A DNA stretch of 47,606 nucleotides from a virus: IMG/VR virus record IMGVR_UViG_3300033567_000099, positions 1 to 47,606 of that record; one strand, given 5' to 3'. Positions 14,425 to 22,829 of this stretch are shown one piece after another; the first letter of the stretch is position 1, and each line of letters begins with the position of its first letter. Under the pieces are notes generated by a model. It made no database searches. It was not told the DNA's origin and saw only the letters and a program-made list of their open reading frames with translations. The translations under genes and the position numbers were made by a program.

Positions 14425-14655
14425 ATGAAAAATACACTCGGAGACCTTAACAATCATTTGTTCGCGCAGCTCGAAAGGTTGTCAGATGAGGAACTGGTTG
14501 GAGACAAATTGGCGGAAGAAATCCACCGAGCAAAAGCTGTAACGAGCATAGCGTCTCAAATTATCGCGAATGGATCTCTCCTACTGGATGCGGCGAAACT
14601 TGTCGATGACAGGTTGAATGCAAATACTGTCGTTCCGAAGATGCTGGAGGGATGA
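14425..14655 (+). CDS. Small conserved phage protein
   Basis: This 76-residue all-helical protein (DLNNHLFAQLERLSDEELVG, then HRAKAVTSIASQIIANGSLLLDAAK) has the pattern of a small protein of unknown function found widely in Firmicutes phage early regions, often just before an HNH endonuclease, as here. The ribosome binding site is AGAGGAGG. No catalytic residues are apparent. Confidence 0.75.
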   Translation: MKNTLGDLNNHLFAQLERLSDEELVGDKLAEEIHRAKAVTSIASQIIANGSLLLDAAKLVDDRLNANTVVPKMLEG

Positions 14656-14658
14656 CAT

Positions 14659-15270
14659 GTGTTTCGGTATTCACAAGAGCAACGCGAATTCATAAAGGCA
14701 AACGTGAAAGGTCGCCTTATCCCAGACCTGACCGAGATGTTCAATGATCGCTTTGGAACCCAATTGCAATACTCACAGATGAGGGCGTTCGTCAAAAATA
14801 ATGGCCTGAAAAGCGGTGTAAATACCGCATTCGCGAGTGGCCACGAGCCGTTCAACAAAGGCAAGACGAAAACATGGGCAGGCGGCGAATCGACCCAATT
14901 CAAGAAAGGTAACAAACCGCACAATTATGTGCCTGTCGGGTCTGAAAGAGTAAACGGTGACGACTACGTGGACGTAAAGATTGCCGATCCAAACCATTGG
15001 CGTGGAAAGCACTTGCTCGTTTGGGAAGAGCATCACGGTCGGACAGTTCCGAAAGGATATGTAGTCATTTTCGGTGACCGTAACCGACGCAACTTTGACC
15101 ACGACAACTTGATTTTAGTCTCGCGTGCTCAACTCGCGATTATGAACAAAAACAGCTTGATACAGGATAGTGCGCAGTTAACTCGGTCGGGCGTTATTTT
15201 GGCAGATATCTATCAGAAGATTGGCCAGCGAAGGAAAGGTAACCACAAGCACGGTTTGTCTGCTCGTTGA
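14659..15270 (+). CDS. HNH endonuclease
   Basis: This 203-residue protein starts at GTG after GGAGGGAT. The N-terminal 55 residues form a helix-turn-helix-like part (FIKANVKGRLIPDLTEMFNDRFG). The HNH core is at about residues 115-160: KHLLVWEEHHGRTVPKGYVVIFGDRNRRNFDHDNLILVSR, with the HH and N...H...N pattern of the HNH_3 type. Such proteins are usually homing or DNA-packaging-related nicking enzymes. Its place among early genes, away from the terminase, favours a homing-type or regulatory nuclease. The DNA target is unknown. Confidence 0.85.
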   Translation: MFRYSQEQREFIKANVKGRLIPDLTEMFNDRFGTQLQYSQMRAFVKNNGLKSGVNTAFASGHEPFNKGKTKTWAGGESTQFKKGNKPHNYVPVGSERVNGDDYVDVKIADPNHWRGKHLLVWEEHHGRTVPKGYVVIFGDRNRRNFDHDNLILVSRAQLAIMNKNSLIQDSAQLTRSGVILADIYQKIGQRRKGNHKHGLSAR

Positions 15271-15320
15271 AAGAACGACCACAAACAACCGCTGTTAGTC
15301 GTGTGAGAGGAGGTAAGTCA

Positions 15321-15500
15321 ATGCCTAAGCAATACGGGAGTGCCGATTCCTACGAGAAAAAGTTGGAACGCGTGATAGAACGACTCGGCGCCGATTCGCC
15401 GGATGGGAGAATTCGCGCGGCGCGCGGACGGAGATTGACCTGGCAAAGAAGCTTGGGATGCAAGTGTATGAGTATCCGTTCCTGCGAGAAATCAAGATAG
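15321..15500 (+). CDS. Small phage protein, possibly truncated by frameshift
   Basis: This 59-residue frame has a strong AGAGGAGG site. Its first 25 residues (MPKQYGSADSYEKKLERVIERLG) match the start of a common small phage protein family that is longer. From about residue 27 the sequence becomes Arg/Gly-rich and unnatural. The frame one base earlier is open to 15610 and reads sensibly (EIDLAKKLGMQVYEYPFLREI, then IAIVFNTPHVELGEEYLC), overlapping the next gene. This suggests a one-base change near 15385-15430, or two separate short genes. I favour a frameshifted gene but cannot prove it. Confidence 0.5.
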   Translation: MPKQYGSADSYEKKLERVIERLGADSPDGRIRAARGRRLTWQRSLGCKCMSIRSCEKSR

Positions 15501-15546
15501 CGATCGTATTTAATACGCCACACGTGGAGCTGGGGGAGGAGTACTT

Positions 15547-15915
15547 ATGTTCGAAAACATCAACGTCAGTGGGCGGCTCATCCAACACTTACCCGCGCGA
15601 CGAAAGTTAAACGTGATGGACGCAGTGGCCATTACGTCCGACACTCTAAACCTCGGGTTACCTGTCGGGCATAAGGGTTACGTATTGATTGTGGACCAAA
15701 CTTCCTCGGCTTTCGACTACATGGTCCGTACCCCGGGGACTCAGGAGAACTGGCCGATCCCCGCGTGTGACGTGATGGCTTGGGAGGACTATCTGGACAA
15801 CGAGATTCAAGTAGCCATTCGGGGACACCAGATAAACGCAGCCCTCGACGCGGGGGACGTGGCGCAGTTCAGGGAACTCACAGGCTCGAAGACAAACAGA
15901 GAAGATCAGGGGTGA
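15547..15915 (+). CDS. Hypothetical protein with SH3-like fold
   Basis: This 122-residue protein has a GGGGGAGG site. Its central part (VAITSDTLNLGLPVGHKGYVLIVDQTSSAFDYMVR, then WPIPACDVMAWEDYL) shows the strand pattern and YDY-like ending of small SH3/KOW-type proteins such as SPbeta YorP. The C-terminal helix is charged. The fold assignment is by eye. It lies before the primase-helicase gene in the early operon. No function can be assigned. Confidence 0.65.
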   Translation: MFENINVSGRLIQHLPARRKLNVMDAVAITSDTLNLGLPVGHKGYVLIVDQTSSAFDYMVRTPGTQENWPIPACDVMAWEDYLDNEIQVAIRGHQINAALDAGDVAQFRELTGSKTNREDQG

Positions 15916-15919
15916 CGGC

Positions 15920-15994
15920 ATGACTAACGGCACGGTGCTTACAGTGTCAGCCGCTGGCGCGCGGAAGGTAGGGACAAGACGATGCTGGAACTAG
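15920..15994 (+). CDS. Possible leader or coupling peptide (24 aa)
   Basis: ATG preceded by AGGGGTGA opens a 24-codon frame (MTNGTVLTVSAAGARKVG...) that ends 13 bases inside the next gene. Because the VirE-like gene start at 15982 lies within it, translation could feed ribosomes to that start. The peptide has no recognisable feature, so this may be only a coupling frame. Confidence 0.35.
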   Translation: MTNGTVLTVSAAGARKVGTRRCWN

Positions 15995-18333
15995 ATGTCT
16001 CTTTCGGTAAGCACCGCGCGGACACGAACTGGAAGCCAGAATACTTAATGTGGGACGAGGTTGTGGACAAGCTCCGTAAGGTTCGCCGAACCTCTGAAAC
16101 CATAGCCCAGTACGACAAAATGAACAACACTTCTCGTGGAAAAATCAAGGACGGCCCCGCCTTTGTGGGGGGTCTCGTCCGAGGCGGCCGACGCAAGAAA
16201 GAGAACGTCGACACCCGCAGTCTTATCACGCTCGATGTGGACCATGCGGATGATGGATTTCAGTTCGCCGCGGACCTCGTTTTAGGGGGTACTGCCTATG
16301 TGCTCTATTCCACGCACAGTCATCGACCAGGGAATCCTAAATACCGCTTAATCGTTCTGCCGGACCGGGTCATGAGCCCAGACGCATATGCGGCAGTCAG
16401 TCGCAAACTAGCGGAACAAATCGGGATGGAGTATTTCGATAAGACGACATTTGACGTCCATCGACTGATGTACCTTCCAAGTTGCAGCAAAGACGCAGAA
16501 CCGGTATTCGAGGTAGGCGTGGGGGAGCCATTGTCCATTGATGCCATGCTCGCTGATTACGCGGATTGGCGCGATCCGCTCCAGTGGCCGAGACATTCCG
16601 ATGACAAAACGCAGAGACAAACAGCGAAACGCATGGAAGACCCCCGGACGAAACAAGGCGTTGTCGGTGCATTCTGCCGTTGTTACTCCGTCAGCGAGGC
16701 GATTGCCGAATTTCTTCCTGATGTCTATGAGGCAGTGGACGATAGTTTGACACGGTATACCCATATTGGCTCAACCAGCTATGGGGGGCTCGTGGTGTAC
16801 GACGATGATACATTTGCCTACTCGCACCACGAGAACGATCCTGTCAGCGGTCGTGAGGTGAACGCCTTTGACCTAGTACGCTTGCACAAATTCAGCCGGC
16901 TCGATGATCGTGCGAGTGAACAAACAAACATATCGAAACTGCCGAGTTACACGGCAATGCTTTCATTCGCCTCTCAGGACGGCAAAGTGAAGCGCGAACG
17001 CTTATCAGAACTGTCTCAGGACTTTAACAATGAAGTTGCAGCCACATTGGCGGCTGATGACGATGATGCGGAAGATGACAGTTGGATTGAACAACTTGAA
17101 ACCAATCAAAAAACAGGACTCCCGTTGCCGACTGCGGCAAATATCGAGACCATCCTGACTCACGGAATCTGGGAATATGTCCTCGCTTACGATGCGTTCG
17201 GCAACACGGAGGTCATTAGAAAGCCACTGCCGTGGAGAGGTCAAGAACGACCGTACCGCTCATATGAACCATGGCTAGGCGCCGATGATAAGAGATTACT
17301 GCATTGGTTTGCCAAAACGTACAAAATAACCAGCGGAAAATCCACCATTCAAAACGCGTTTGCAGAAGTGGTTCATCAACACTCGTTCCACCCGCTCAAA
17401 GCGTATTTAGAATCGACGACGTGGGACGGCGTCGAAAGGGCTGAGAGGATATTTTCAGCTTATCTTGGTGCCGCTGACACACATTATACGCGCCAAGTGA
17501 CGCGGAAGATGCTGCTCGCTGCTGTCTCGCGAGTCTATCGGCCAGGTTGTAAGTTTGACCAGATTCTCGTCCTAATTGGTCCCCAAGGTGTCGGGAAAAG
17601 TAGTCTCCTCGCAAAACTTGGACGCGATTGGTTCTCAGATAGTCTCAAGACGTTTGATAACAAGGAAGCGGGGGAGCACCTACAAAACGGATGGATATTC
17701 GAGATTGCCGAACTGTCCGTAATGAAGCGATCAGCCATCGAAGAAGTAAAAGCATTCTTGTCTAAAACGGAAGACAGATACCGAGTCGCATATGACCGTC
17801 AAGTATCAGAGTTCCCCAGGAAATGCGTATTTTTCGGGACATCCAATACAAGAGAATTCTTGCATGACCCATCGGGGAATCGCCGATTTTGGCCTGTGGA
17901 GACCGACCGAGATCGAACGGAAAAAAGTGTATGGGTCGATCTTACGAATGAAGAGGTAAGCCAAATTTGGGCCGAGGTTTTGACGTGGTATAAGGCGGGG
18001 GAAACCTTGGAGCTAGATAACGAAGCAAAGGGTGACGCGAAACGGCACCAAGATGGACACATGGAGATAGACCCACGGGAGGGCATGATTCAGGAGTGGC
18101 TTGAAACACAAGTTGAGGATGAGTGGGGTGACGAGCCATCTGGCCAGCTGCGGAATCGGGTCTGCGCCGCCCAGATATGGGTGGAGTGCCTCCACAACAA
18201 AAAGGGAGTCATGCGTCCTTGGGAGGCAAAAGAGATATGCGACATCATGCGGCGCATGCCTGGATGGACAGAGCATAAAGGGCGTGCACGCCTACCTGAA
18301 TACGGGCTGCAAACGGTTTTTGACAAGCTGTAA
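15982..18333 (+). CDS. VirE/VapE-family primase-helicase
   Basis: This 783-residue replication protein combines an N-terminal primase-like region with a C-terminal VirE (virulence-associated E) P-loop ATPase. Near residues 80-90 ITLDVDHADD gives the acidic DxD expected of an archaeo-eukaryotic-type primase. About 532-541 is the Walker A GPQGVGKSS. Further on, FEIAELSVMKRSAIEEVKAFLS and the arginine-rich PSGNRRFWPVE match the family's Walker B and sensor region. A very acidic linker (DDDDAEDDS) near 355 separates the halves. Such proteins open and prime the phage origin. The iteron cluster just downstream (18339-18485) is a natural target. Confidence 0.9.
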   Translation: MLELDVSFGKHRADTNWKPEYLMWDEVVDKLRKVRRTSETIAQYDKMNNTSRGKIKDGPAFVGGLVRGGRRKKENVDTRSLITLDVDHADDGFQFAADLVLGGTAYVLYSTHSHRPGNPKYRLIVLPDRVMSPDAYAAVSRKLAEQIGMEYFDKTTFDVHRLMYLPSCSKDAEPVFEVGVGEPLSIDAMLADYADWRDPLQWPRHSDDKTQRQTAKRMEDPRTKQGVVGAFCRCYSVSEAIAEFLPDVYEAVDDSLTRYTHIGSTSYGGLVVYDDDTFAYSHHENDPVSGREVNAFDLVRLHKFSRLDDRASEQTNISKLPSYTAMLSFASQDGKVKRERLSELSQDFNNEVAATLAADDDDAEDDSWIEQLETNQKTGLPLPTAANIETILTHGIWEYVLAYDAFGNTEVIRKPLPWRGQERPYRSYEPWLGADDKRLLHWFAKTYKITSGKSTIQNAFAEVVHQHSFHPLKAYLESTTWDGVERAERIFSAYLGAADTHYTRQVTRKMLLAAVSRVYRPGCKFDQILVLIGPQGVGKSSLLAKLGRDWFSDSLKTFDNKEAGEHLQNGWIFEIAELSVMKRSAIEEVKAFLSKTEDRYRVAYDRQVSEFPRKCVFFGTSNTREFLHDPSGNRRFWPVETDRDRTEKSVWVDLTNEEVSQIWAEVLTWYKAGETLELDNEAKGDAKRHQDGHMEIDPREGMIQEWLETQVEDEWGDEPSGQLRNRVCAAQIWVECLHNKKGVMRPWEAKEICDIMRRMPGWTEHKGRARLPEYGLQTVFDKL

Positions 18334-18338
18334 AGGTG

Positions 18339-18485
18339 TATCAGTGACCCGTTCAGTTACTGATACTGCTGATACAAATTTTGAACAGCAGTATCAGTAG
18401 AGTATCAGTAAAATTTCGGCTTACTGATACCTTGTAAATCCAATGGTGACAAGGTTTCACATGCTTGTGTATCAGTAGTATCAGT
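18339..18485. repeat. TATCAGT iteron cluster, candidate replication origin
   Basis: Seven exact copies of TATCAGT and one variant occur in 147 bp between the primase-helicase and VRR-NUC genes. Forward copies start at 18339, 18392, 18403, 18470 and 18479; reverse copies start at 18359 and 18423; the variant (TATCAGC) starts at 18368 on the reverse strand. Two copies continue as the longer direct repeat GTATCAGTAAAATTTC. AT-rich sequence follows. Repeated short sites next to the initiator gene are the usual layout of a phage or plasmid origin. No protein-coding frame is supported here. Confidence 0.7.
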
Positions 18486-18512
18486 AAAATTTCATTTGTG
18501 GTTGTTTTAGTA

Positions 18513-18584
18513 TTTAGCATAGGAAATAAGCAGGAAGTATATGGATGCGCATATGCTAAACGCGTAAAAAACAAGTACGCGTAA
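18513..18584. repeat. Inverted TTTAGCATA/TATGCTAAA site with ACGCGTAA repeats
   Basis: TTTAGCATA (18513-18521) is the inverse of TATGCTAAA (18552-18560), 30 bases apart. Two direct ACGCGTAA copies follow at 18560 and 18577. The stretch ATATGCTAAACG (18551-18562) recurs at 21894-21905 in front of the second recombinase gene. The half-site resembles Xer recombinase arms of the TTATGNTAAA type. It may belong to the origin or be a recombination site. Confidence 0.4.
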
Positions 18585-18627
18585 GTGAGTGTTACAACTG
18601 TTCAGCCGTGAGAGAGGTGAATCGCAG

Positions 18628-18918
18628 ATGCGAGAATCAACATTGGAACGTTGTCTAGTACGCGAGGTCGAACGCATTGGTGGGCGAGCACCTAAGTGGG
18701 TGTCTCCCGGCAATCGAGGAGTGCCTGACCGAATCGTGATTCTACCAAATGGGCGAACCGTGTACGTCGAGATGAAAGCACCCGGGAAGCCACTGGAACC
18801 ATTACAGGTACGATGGGCGTCCATTCTAAAACGGATGGGACATCGGGTTTACAAAATCGATTCGGTAGAGGGCATCGAGAAATTTATATTGGAGGTGACA
18901 TTGGACCATGGAGTATAA
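18628..18918 (+). CDS. VRR-NUC domain nuclease
   Basis: This 96-residue protein is a compact stand-alone VRR-NUC (PD-(D/E)XK) domain. RESTLERCLVREVERIGG is the first helix with its Glu; GVPDRIVILPNG gives the catalytic Asp; VYVEMKAPGKPLEPLQ gives the E-x-K pair. Relatives in phages cut branched or structured DNA. Start 18628 was chosen for the GAGAGGTGA site and the match to the family start; an upstream frame adds 13 unlikely residues. It overlaps the SNF2 helicase gene, and VRR-NUC/SNF2 pairs are a known phage replication-recombination module. Confidence 0.88.
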   Translation: MRESTLERCLVREVERIGGRAPKWVSPGNRGVPDRIVILPNGRTVYVEMKAPGKPLEPLQVRWASILKRMGHRVYKIDSVEGIEKFILEVTLDHGV

Positions 18919-20287
18919 ACCTCACAAGTATCAGGAATACGCGACCGAGAGAATTTTGGACACGCCGTATATAGCCCTTCTGCTGGAAATGGGCTTAGGT
19001 AAAACCGTGAGCACACTGACCGCGATTGACCTTTTGGTGAATGACTATTTTGAGGCGACTCGTGTACTGGTAATAGCGCCACTACGTGTGGCGGACGATA
19101 CTTGGGCACGAGAAATCGAGAAGTGGGACCACCTACGGCATATGCGGATTAGCAAAGTACTGGGGAGTGCAACGCAGAGACGAAAGGCATTAAAAGCTGA
19201 TGCCGATGTCTATGTTATCAACCGGGAAAACGTCGAGTGGCTGGTAAGCGAGCTAGGTACAAAGTGGAACTTCGATACGGTCGTGATTGACGAGCTTTCA
19301 AGCTTTAAGAATCACCAGTCCAAACGATTTCGAGCACTTCGACGAGTGCGACCCATGATGAAGCGAGTCATCGGACTAACCGGAACGCCGGCGCCGAACG
19401 GGTTAATTGACCTTTGGAGCCAGGTCTACCTGCTTGACCAGGGGCAACGACTTGGCGAAACGATTACGGGATATCGTGATCGATACTTTGTGCCAGGAGA
19501 ACGAGATGGGTACACAGTCTACAAATGGCATCAGAAAAAAGAGGCCGAAGCGCGGATTTACGAGGCTATTTCTGATATTGCCGTCAGCATGAAAGCAGAG
19601 GACTGGCTGGAACTACCACCAAGGATAGACAGGACGGTGACAGTTCGACTTTCGGAAAAAGCGAGTGCATTGTACCGGCAGCTGGAAAGAGATTTGCTGT
19701 TGCCTTACCAGGATGCGGATGTGGTTGCGAGTAATGCCGCTGTGTTGAGCAACAAGCTTTTGCAAATGGCGTCGGGTGCGGTTTACGACGAGGACCATGG
19801 CGTGAAGTTGGTCCATGAGGCGAAGTTGGATGTGTTGGAAGACATCATCGAAGCCGCGAACGGCAAACCGGTGATGGTGTTTTATAACTACAAGCACAGC
19901 CTTGAACGGATAACGAAGCGTTTCCCACACGCGCGAGTGTTGCGAAAAGGGAAAGACGGCAACGAGGACATCCGAGCTTGGAACAACGATGAAATTCCTA
20001 TTTTCCTGTTGCATCCGAAGTCGGCCGGCCACGGGTTGAATCTTCAGGAGTCCAGTTGCCAAACAGTCACTTGGTACGACCAGATTTGGAGTCTTGAGGA
20101 GGACCAGCAGGCCAACGCACGCGTTCATCGCCAGGGCCAGACGAGGTCGATTGTGGTATTGAGATTGGTGGCACAAGACACGATGGATGAAGACGCAGTG
20201 GATGCGTTGGAAAAAAAGGCGACGGGGCAGGAAGCACTGATGCAAGCGGTTAAAGCCCGCATAACGAGAGTTGGGAGTGAGTCCTAA
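18908..20287 (+). CDS. SNF2-family DNA helicase/translocase
   Basis: This 459-residue superfamily 2 protein has both RecA-like lobes of an SNF2 enzyme. Motif I is [17 protein letters not shown] (about residues 23-40), motif Ia [11 protein letters not shown], motif [10 protein letters not shown] (DE-x-S rather than DEAH), motif [18 protein letters not shown], and the second lobe ends with [30 protein letters not shown] and an arginine finger. It probably moves along duplex DNA and remodels structures or proteins during phage replication together with the VRR-NUC nuclease, whose gene it overlaps. Its stop shares a base with the next start (TAATG). Confidence 0.92.
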   Translation: MEYKPHKYQEYATERILDTPYIALLLEMGLGKTVSTLTAIDLLVNDYFEATRVLVIAPLRVADDTWAREIEKWDHLRHMRISKVLGSATQRRKALKADADVYVINRENVEWLVSELGTKWNFDTVVIDELSSFKNHQSKRFRALRRVRPMMKRVIGLTGTPAPNGLIDLWSQVYLLDQGQRLGETITGYRDRYFVPGERDGYTVYKWHQKKEAEARIYEAISDIAVSMKAEDWLELPPRIDRTVTVRLSEKASALYRQLERDLLLPYQDADVVASNAAVLSNKLLQMASGAVYDEDHGVKLVHEAKLDVLEDIIEAANGKPVMVFYNYKHSLERITKRFPHARVLRKGKDGNEDIRAWNNDEIPIFLLHPKSAGHGLNLQESSCQTVTWYDQIWSLEEDQQANARVHRQGQTRSIVVLRLVAQDTMDEDAVDALEKKATGQEALMQAVKARITRVGSES

Positions 20288-20946
20288 TGGCGCGATTGAA
20301 AGATATTACCGGAGAAACCTTTGGTATGTTGAAAGTTCTAGCCCGTTCCGGTTCGACAAAGTACGGGGATGCGAAGTGGCTGTGTGAATGCGAATGTGGA
20401 AAGAGCGTCATTGCGATAGGCTCTAACTTACGTAGCGGGCACACAAAATCATGTGGGTGCATCCGTGCGGAAACTGCAGTCTGGGCAAATGTTAAGCATG
20501 GCCACGCCGGTGAAGAATGTACGGCCGAGTATCGTGTTTGGACAAACATGAAAAGTCGTTGCTTAAACCCGAAAGTAAAAGCCTATCCGGATTATGGTGG
20601 CAGAGGTATTAAGATTTGCGAGCAATGGGAGAACGACTTCGAAGCGTTTTATAGGGACATGGGGCCGAGACCTTCGCCTTCCCATTCGCTTGACCGGATT
20701 GACCCGGACGGCCATTACGAACCAGCTAAATGTCGATGGGCACTTGACGATGTGCAAAATCGAAATAAACGATTTGCCGGGAACAGCGCGGGTGAGCGGG
20801 GCGTTTACCTAAATAACAAGAAGTGGATTGCGAGGATACAAGTCAACGGCGAGAGAATCAATTTAGGCACTTTCGATAGCATCGCGAAAGCGAAACGCGC
20901 AAGGAAAGCGGCCGAACTTAAATACTGGCATGGTGACTGCCGTTAA
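20287..20946 (+). CDS. HNH homing-type endonuclease with AP2 domain
   Basis: This 219-residue protein has three parts. There is an N-terminal zinc ribbon (CECECGK...SCGC, about 34-57). The HNH-like core follows ([54 protein letters not shown]). The C-terminal AP2-type DNA-binding domain reads [31 protein letters not shown]. This order is typical of phage homing endonucleases. Position between the helicase and the late regulator, with neat overlap to the helicase stop, suggests recent insertion as a self-spreading gene. Confidence 0.88.
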   Translation: MARLKDITGETFGMLKVLARSGSTKYGDAKWLCECECGKSVIAIGSNLRSGHTKSCGCIRAETAVWANVKHGHAGEECTAEYRVWTNMKSRCLNPKVKAYPDYGGRGIKICEQWENDFEAFYRDMGPRPSPSHSLDRIDPDGHYEPAKCRWALDDVQNRNKRFAGNSAGERGVYLNNKKWIARIQVNGERINLGTFDSIAKAKRARKAAELKYWHGDCR

Positions 20947-20959
20947 AGGGGCGTGACGT

Positions 20960-21487
20960 ATGGGACTGAAGTCGCTTACACCAGCGGAGCGTAAGGCGCT
21001 TTACAAGATATTCGCTGATTATCGTTCCTACAAAGAAGCCATTGCAAATCAACGGGTACCGACTTCACGTGGTTTTGCATCAGCTATTCACCCGGATCAG
21101 ATACACGCCTCTCGTGTTTATCCGCCTGGACCGCGAGGAATTTCCGGAATCAGTGTAACGTCTAGCTTCAGCGATATTGCCTATCGTCGCTATGTGTGGC
21201 GTATTGACTGGCATGTCAAAGGGCTTTCACTGTATCGGCGAAGCATCCTTCGGAAACGGTTTTTATGCCGTGGCCCATTGCCAACAGATGCCGAAGTGCA
21301 TGCTGAATTGCGTAAGGAAGGCTGGTATGTGAGTAAGAGGTATTTTGATGCTGAAAAGAGAGAGGGAATTGAAGAGTTGTTTAGGTCTCTTAAAGCCAGT
21401 AATGATGCGGAAAACGACCAAAAAAGTGTGCGAAAAAGTGTGCGAAAAAACAACCCTATTTCTAGCACTTCTCGTACGAAATTATGA
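20960..21487 (+). CDS. Putative late-gene transcription regulator (ArpU-like)
   Basis: This 175-residue basic protein lies last in the early operon, just before a terminator and the recombinase/terminase region, where Firmicutes phages usually encode an ArpU/RinA-type late activator. The central part (YVWRIDWHVKGLSLYRRSILRKRFL, then PTDAEVHAELRKEGWYVSKRYFDAEKREGIEELF) has the helical, sigma-region-4-like look of that group. The C-terminus contains a tandem 12-bp DNA repeat (AAAAAGTGTGCG at 21421 and 21433) encoding KSVRKSVRK. The assignment rests on layout and weak similarity. Confidence 0.55.
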   Translation: MGLKSLTPAERKALYKIFADYRSYKEAIANQRVPTSRGFASAIHPDQIHASRVYPPGPRGISGISVTSSFSDIAYRRYVWRIDWHVKGLSLYRRSILRKRFLCRGPLPTDAEVHAELRKEGWYVSKRYFDAEKREGIEELFRSLKASNDAENDQKSVRKSVRKNNPISSTSRTKL

Positions 21488-21531
21488 TAGTATTGCTGCG
21501 AGGACAAGTATGCCCAGATGTTCAACACGAG

Positions 21532-21558
21532 AGGTGCCCTACCAGGGGCGCCTTTTTC
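21532..21558 (+). terminator. Terminator at the end of the early operon
   Basis: AGGTGCCC pairs with GGGCGCCT (8 pairs, one G-T) across a short loop and is followed by TTTTTCTGT. It lies after the putative late regulator and separates early genes from the recombinase region. Confidence 0.8.
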
Positions 21559-21593
21559 TGTATCTCACCAATCTGTCGAAGCGAGGTGTGCAC

Positions 21594-21800
21594 ATGGCGA
21601 AACCGTGTCAACAAGGCTACGAATGCCCATGGGGTCGTAAGGAGTCCGAAACGAGAGTAGTGTGTAGCATGCCTCGCTGTATGATGACTTTGAACGAGGA
21701 CAGACAGTTTCAGTACTTCGACCAGATGATGAAGTCGGCCAACACTTATGAACGCAGAGGCGGACGTGTGAGGCAGAAGCGACACGTGACGGACGAATAG
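21594..21800 (+). CDS. Small Cys-rich hypothetical protein
   Basis: This 68-residue protein has GAGGTG upstream and begins MAKPCQQGYECPWG. It has four Cys (C5, C11, about C29 and C34, the last two as CSMPRC), a likely zinc or structural cluster, and a basic Arg-rich tail (ERRGGRVRQKRH). A helix rich in aromatic residues (FQYFDQMMK) links them. It stands between the early terminator and the second recombinase gene. Unknown function; nucleic-acid binding is plausible from charge. Confidence 0.65.
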   Translation: MAKPCQQGYECPWGRKESETRVVCSMPRCMMTLNEDRQFQYFDQMMKSANTYERRGGRVRQKRHVTDE

Positions 21801-21876
21801 AAGCACCCTCGAGCGCGGTTGTGGATGGCTTTCGTTGAACCTTCCGAGGGCCGAAACAACTAACAATATAATACCT

Positions 21877-21960
21877 ATTATCTTGTGAGTGTGATATGCT
21901 AAACGTACATATAGGGCATTGTGTATGGTTGGTTATCCCGTCTAAAACTCACAAGATAAT
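21877..21960. repeat. 14-bp inverted repeat before the second recombinase
   Basis: ATTATCTTGTGAGT (21877-21890) and ACTCACAAGATAAT (21947-21960) are perfect inverse copies 56 bases apart. The right arm ends at the GAGGTGG ribosome binding site of the recombinase at 21972. A TATAAT-like box (21867) lies before the left arm, but no proper -35 is spaced for it. The ATATGCTAAACG motif shared with 18551 lies inside the loop. This could be an autoregulatory operator, a recombination site, or a long stem in the mRNA. Confidence 0.65.
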
Positions 21961-21971
21961 GAGGTGGCGTA

Positions 21972-22829
21972 ATGCTGAACGAGTACCTAGCGTCTTTGGA
22001 GGCTACAGGCAAGAGTGCGCAGACAATTAAAACGTATCGCACGCAGCTCTCCAAGTTTCAAGATTGGCTGAAATCAAACAGTGATTCTGATGACCTAACG
22101 GGCATCACATCGATTGACGCCGTGGAGTATCGGGGTTACCTGCAAGACGTCCGTGGTTTGAAGCCCGCGTCCATCAATACAGCGTTGGCCTCCATCGAGG
22201 CCTTCTGCAAGTGGATGGCTGAGAACGGTCATATCGACCACAACCCGGTTGCCCAGGTCAAACGTGTCGAGCAAATTCAAGCATCGCCGAAGTGGCTGAC
22301 CAAAAGCGAGAAGTACCGCGTCATTCGAACAGCCCTCAAGGATGACAAACGAAACACCGTGATTCTGCTAACGTTGCTGATGGCGGGATTGCGGGCGTCT
22401 GAACTGGTGAATCTCAAACCAGACGATATCTTTCTTGGTGACCGTAAAGGCACAATCGTTGTACGCAAAGGCAAAGGTAATAAGCGTCGCATCGTTCCGA
22501 TACCGAACGACCTGAGGCAGTGTCTGGGAAGCTACGTCACCGATGAACGCGCAACCGGAGCATGGCTCTTCGGTAGCCAACGAGGCGACCAACTGACGTA
22601 CGACGGTGTGTACCAGATGTGCGTGACCCTTGGCAAGAAAGCCGGGGTTGATGGACTTACGCCGCACGTACTACGGCACACTTACTGCCATGACCTAGTG
22701 GGTAAAGGTGTAGGGTTGGAGATGGTGGCAAAGCTCGCTGGGCACTCCAAGATTGAAACCACGATGATTTACACCCAGCCTGGCGAGGAAGAATTGCAGA
22801 GTGCGGTCGAGAAGCTAAGCTTCACTTAG
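21972..22829 (+). CDS. Second tyrosine recombinase (XerC/D-like), intact
   Basis: This 285-residue recombinase has the compact Xer layout. A SAM-like core-binding domain occupies residues 1-95 (SAQTIKTYRTQLSKFQDWL, ASINTALASIEAFCKWM). The catalytic domain has all expected residues: AGLRASEL (Arg), VRKGKGNKRR (beta-hairpin Lys), HVLRHTYCHDL (H-x-x-R), LAGHSKIETT (His) and MIYTQP (Tyr nucleophile). It has no arm-binding N-terminal domain. A GAGGTGG site and a 14-bp inverted repeat lie directly upstream. Its role beside a separate integrase at 1-1234 is open: it may resolve multimers of an episomal genome, replace the damaged integrase, or switch a DNA segment. Confidence 0.9.
   Translation: MLNEYLASLEATGKSAQTIKTYRTQLSKFQDWLKSNSDSDDLTGITSIDAVEYRGYLQDVRGLKPASINTALASIEAFCKWMAENGHIDHNPVAQVKRVEQIQASPKWLTKSEKYRVIRTALKDDKRNTVILLTLLMAGLRASELVNLKPDDIFLGDRKGTIVVRKGKGNKRRIVPIPNDLRQCLGSYVTDERATGAWLFGSQRGDQLTYDGVYQMCVTLGKKAGVDGLTPHVLRHTYCHDLVGKGVGLEMVAKLAGHSKIETTMIYTQPGEEELQSAVEKLSFT

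Noticed and set aside
18339-18485. CRISPR array
   Set aside because: The repeat unit is only 7 bp, in both orientations and irregularly spaced, with no equal-length spacers.
21421-21444. Tandem 12-bp repeat as a regulatory element
   Set aside because: It is in frame and encodes KSVRKSVRK in a basic tail, which is explained by simple in-frame duplication.
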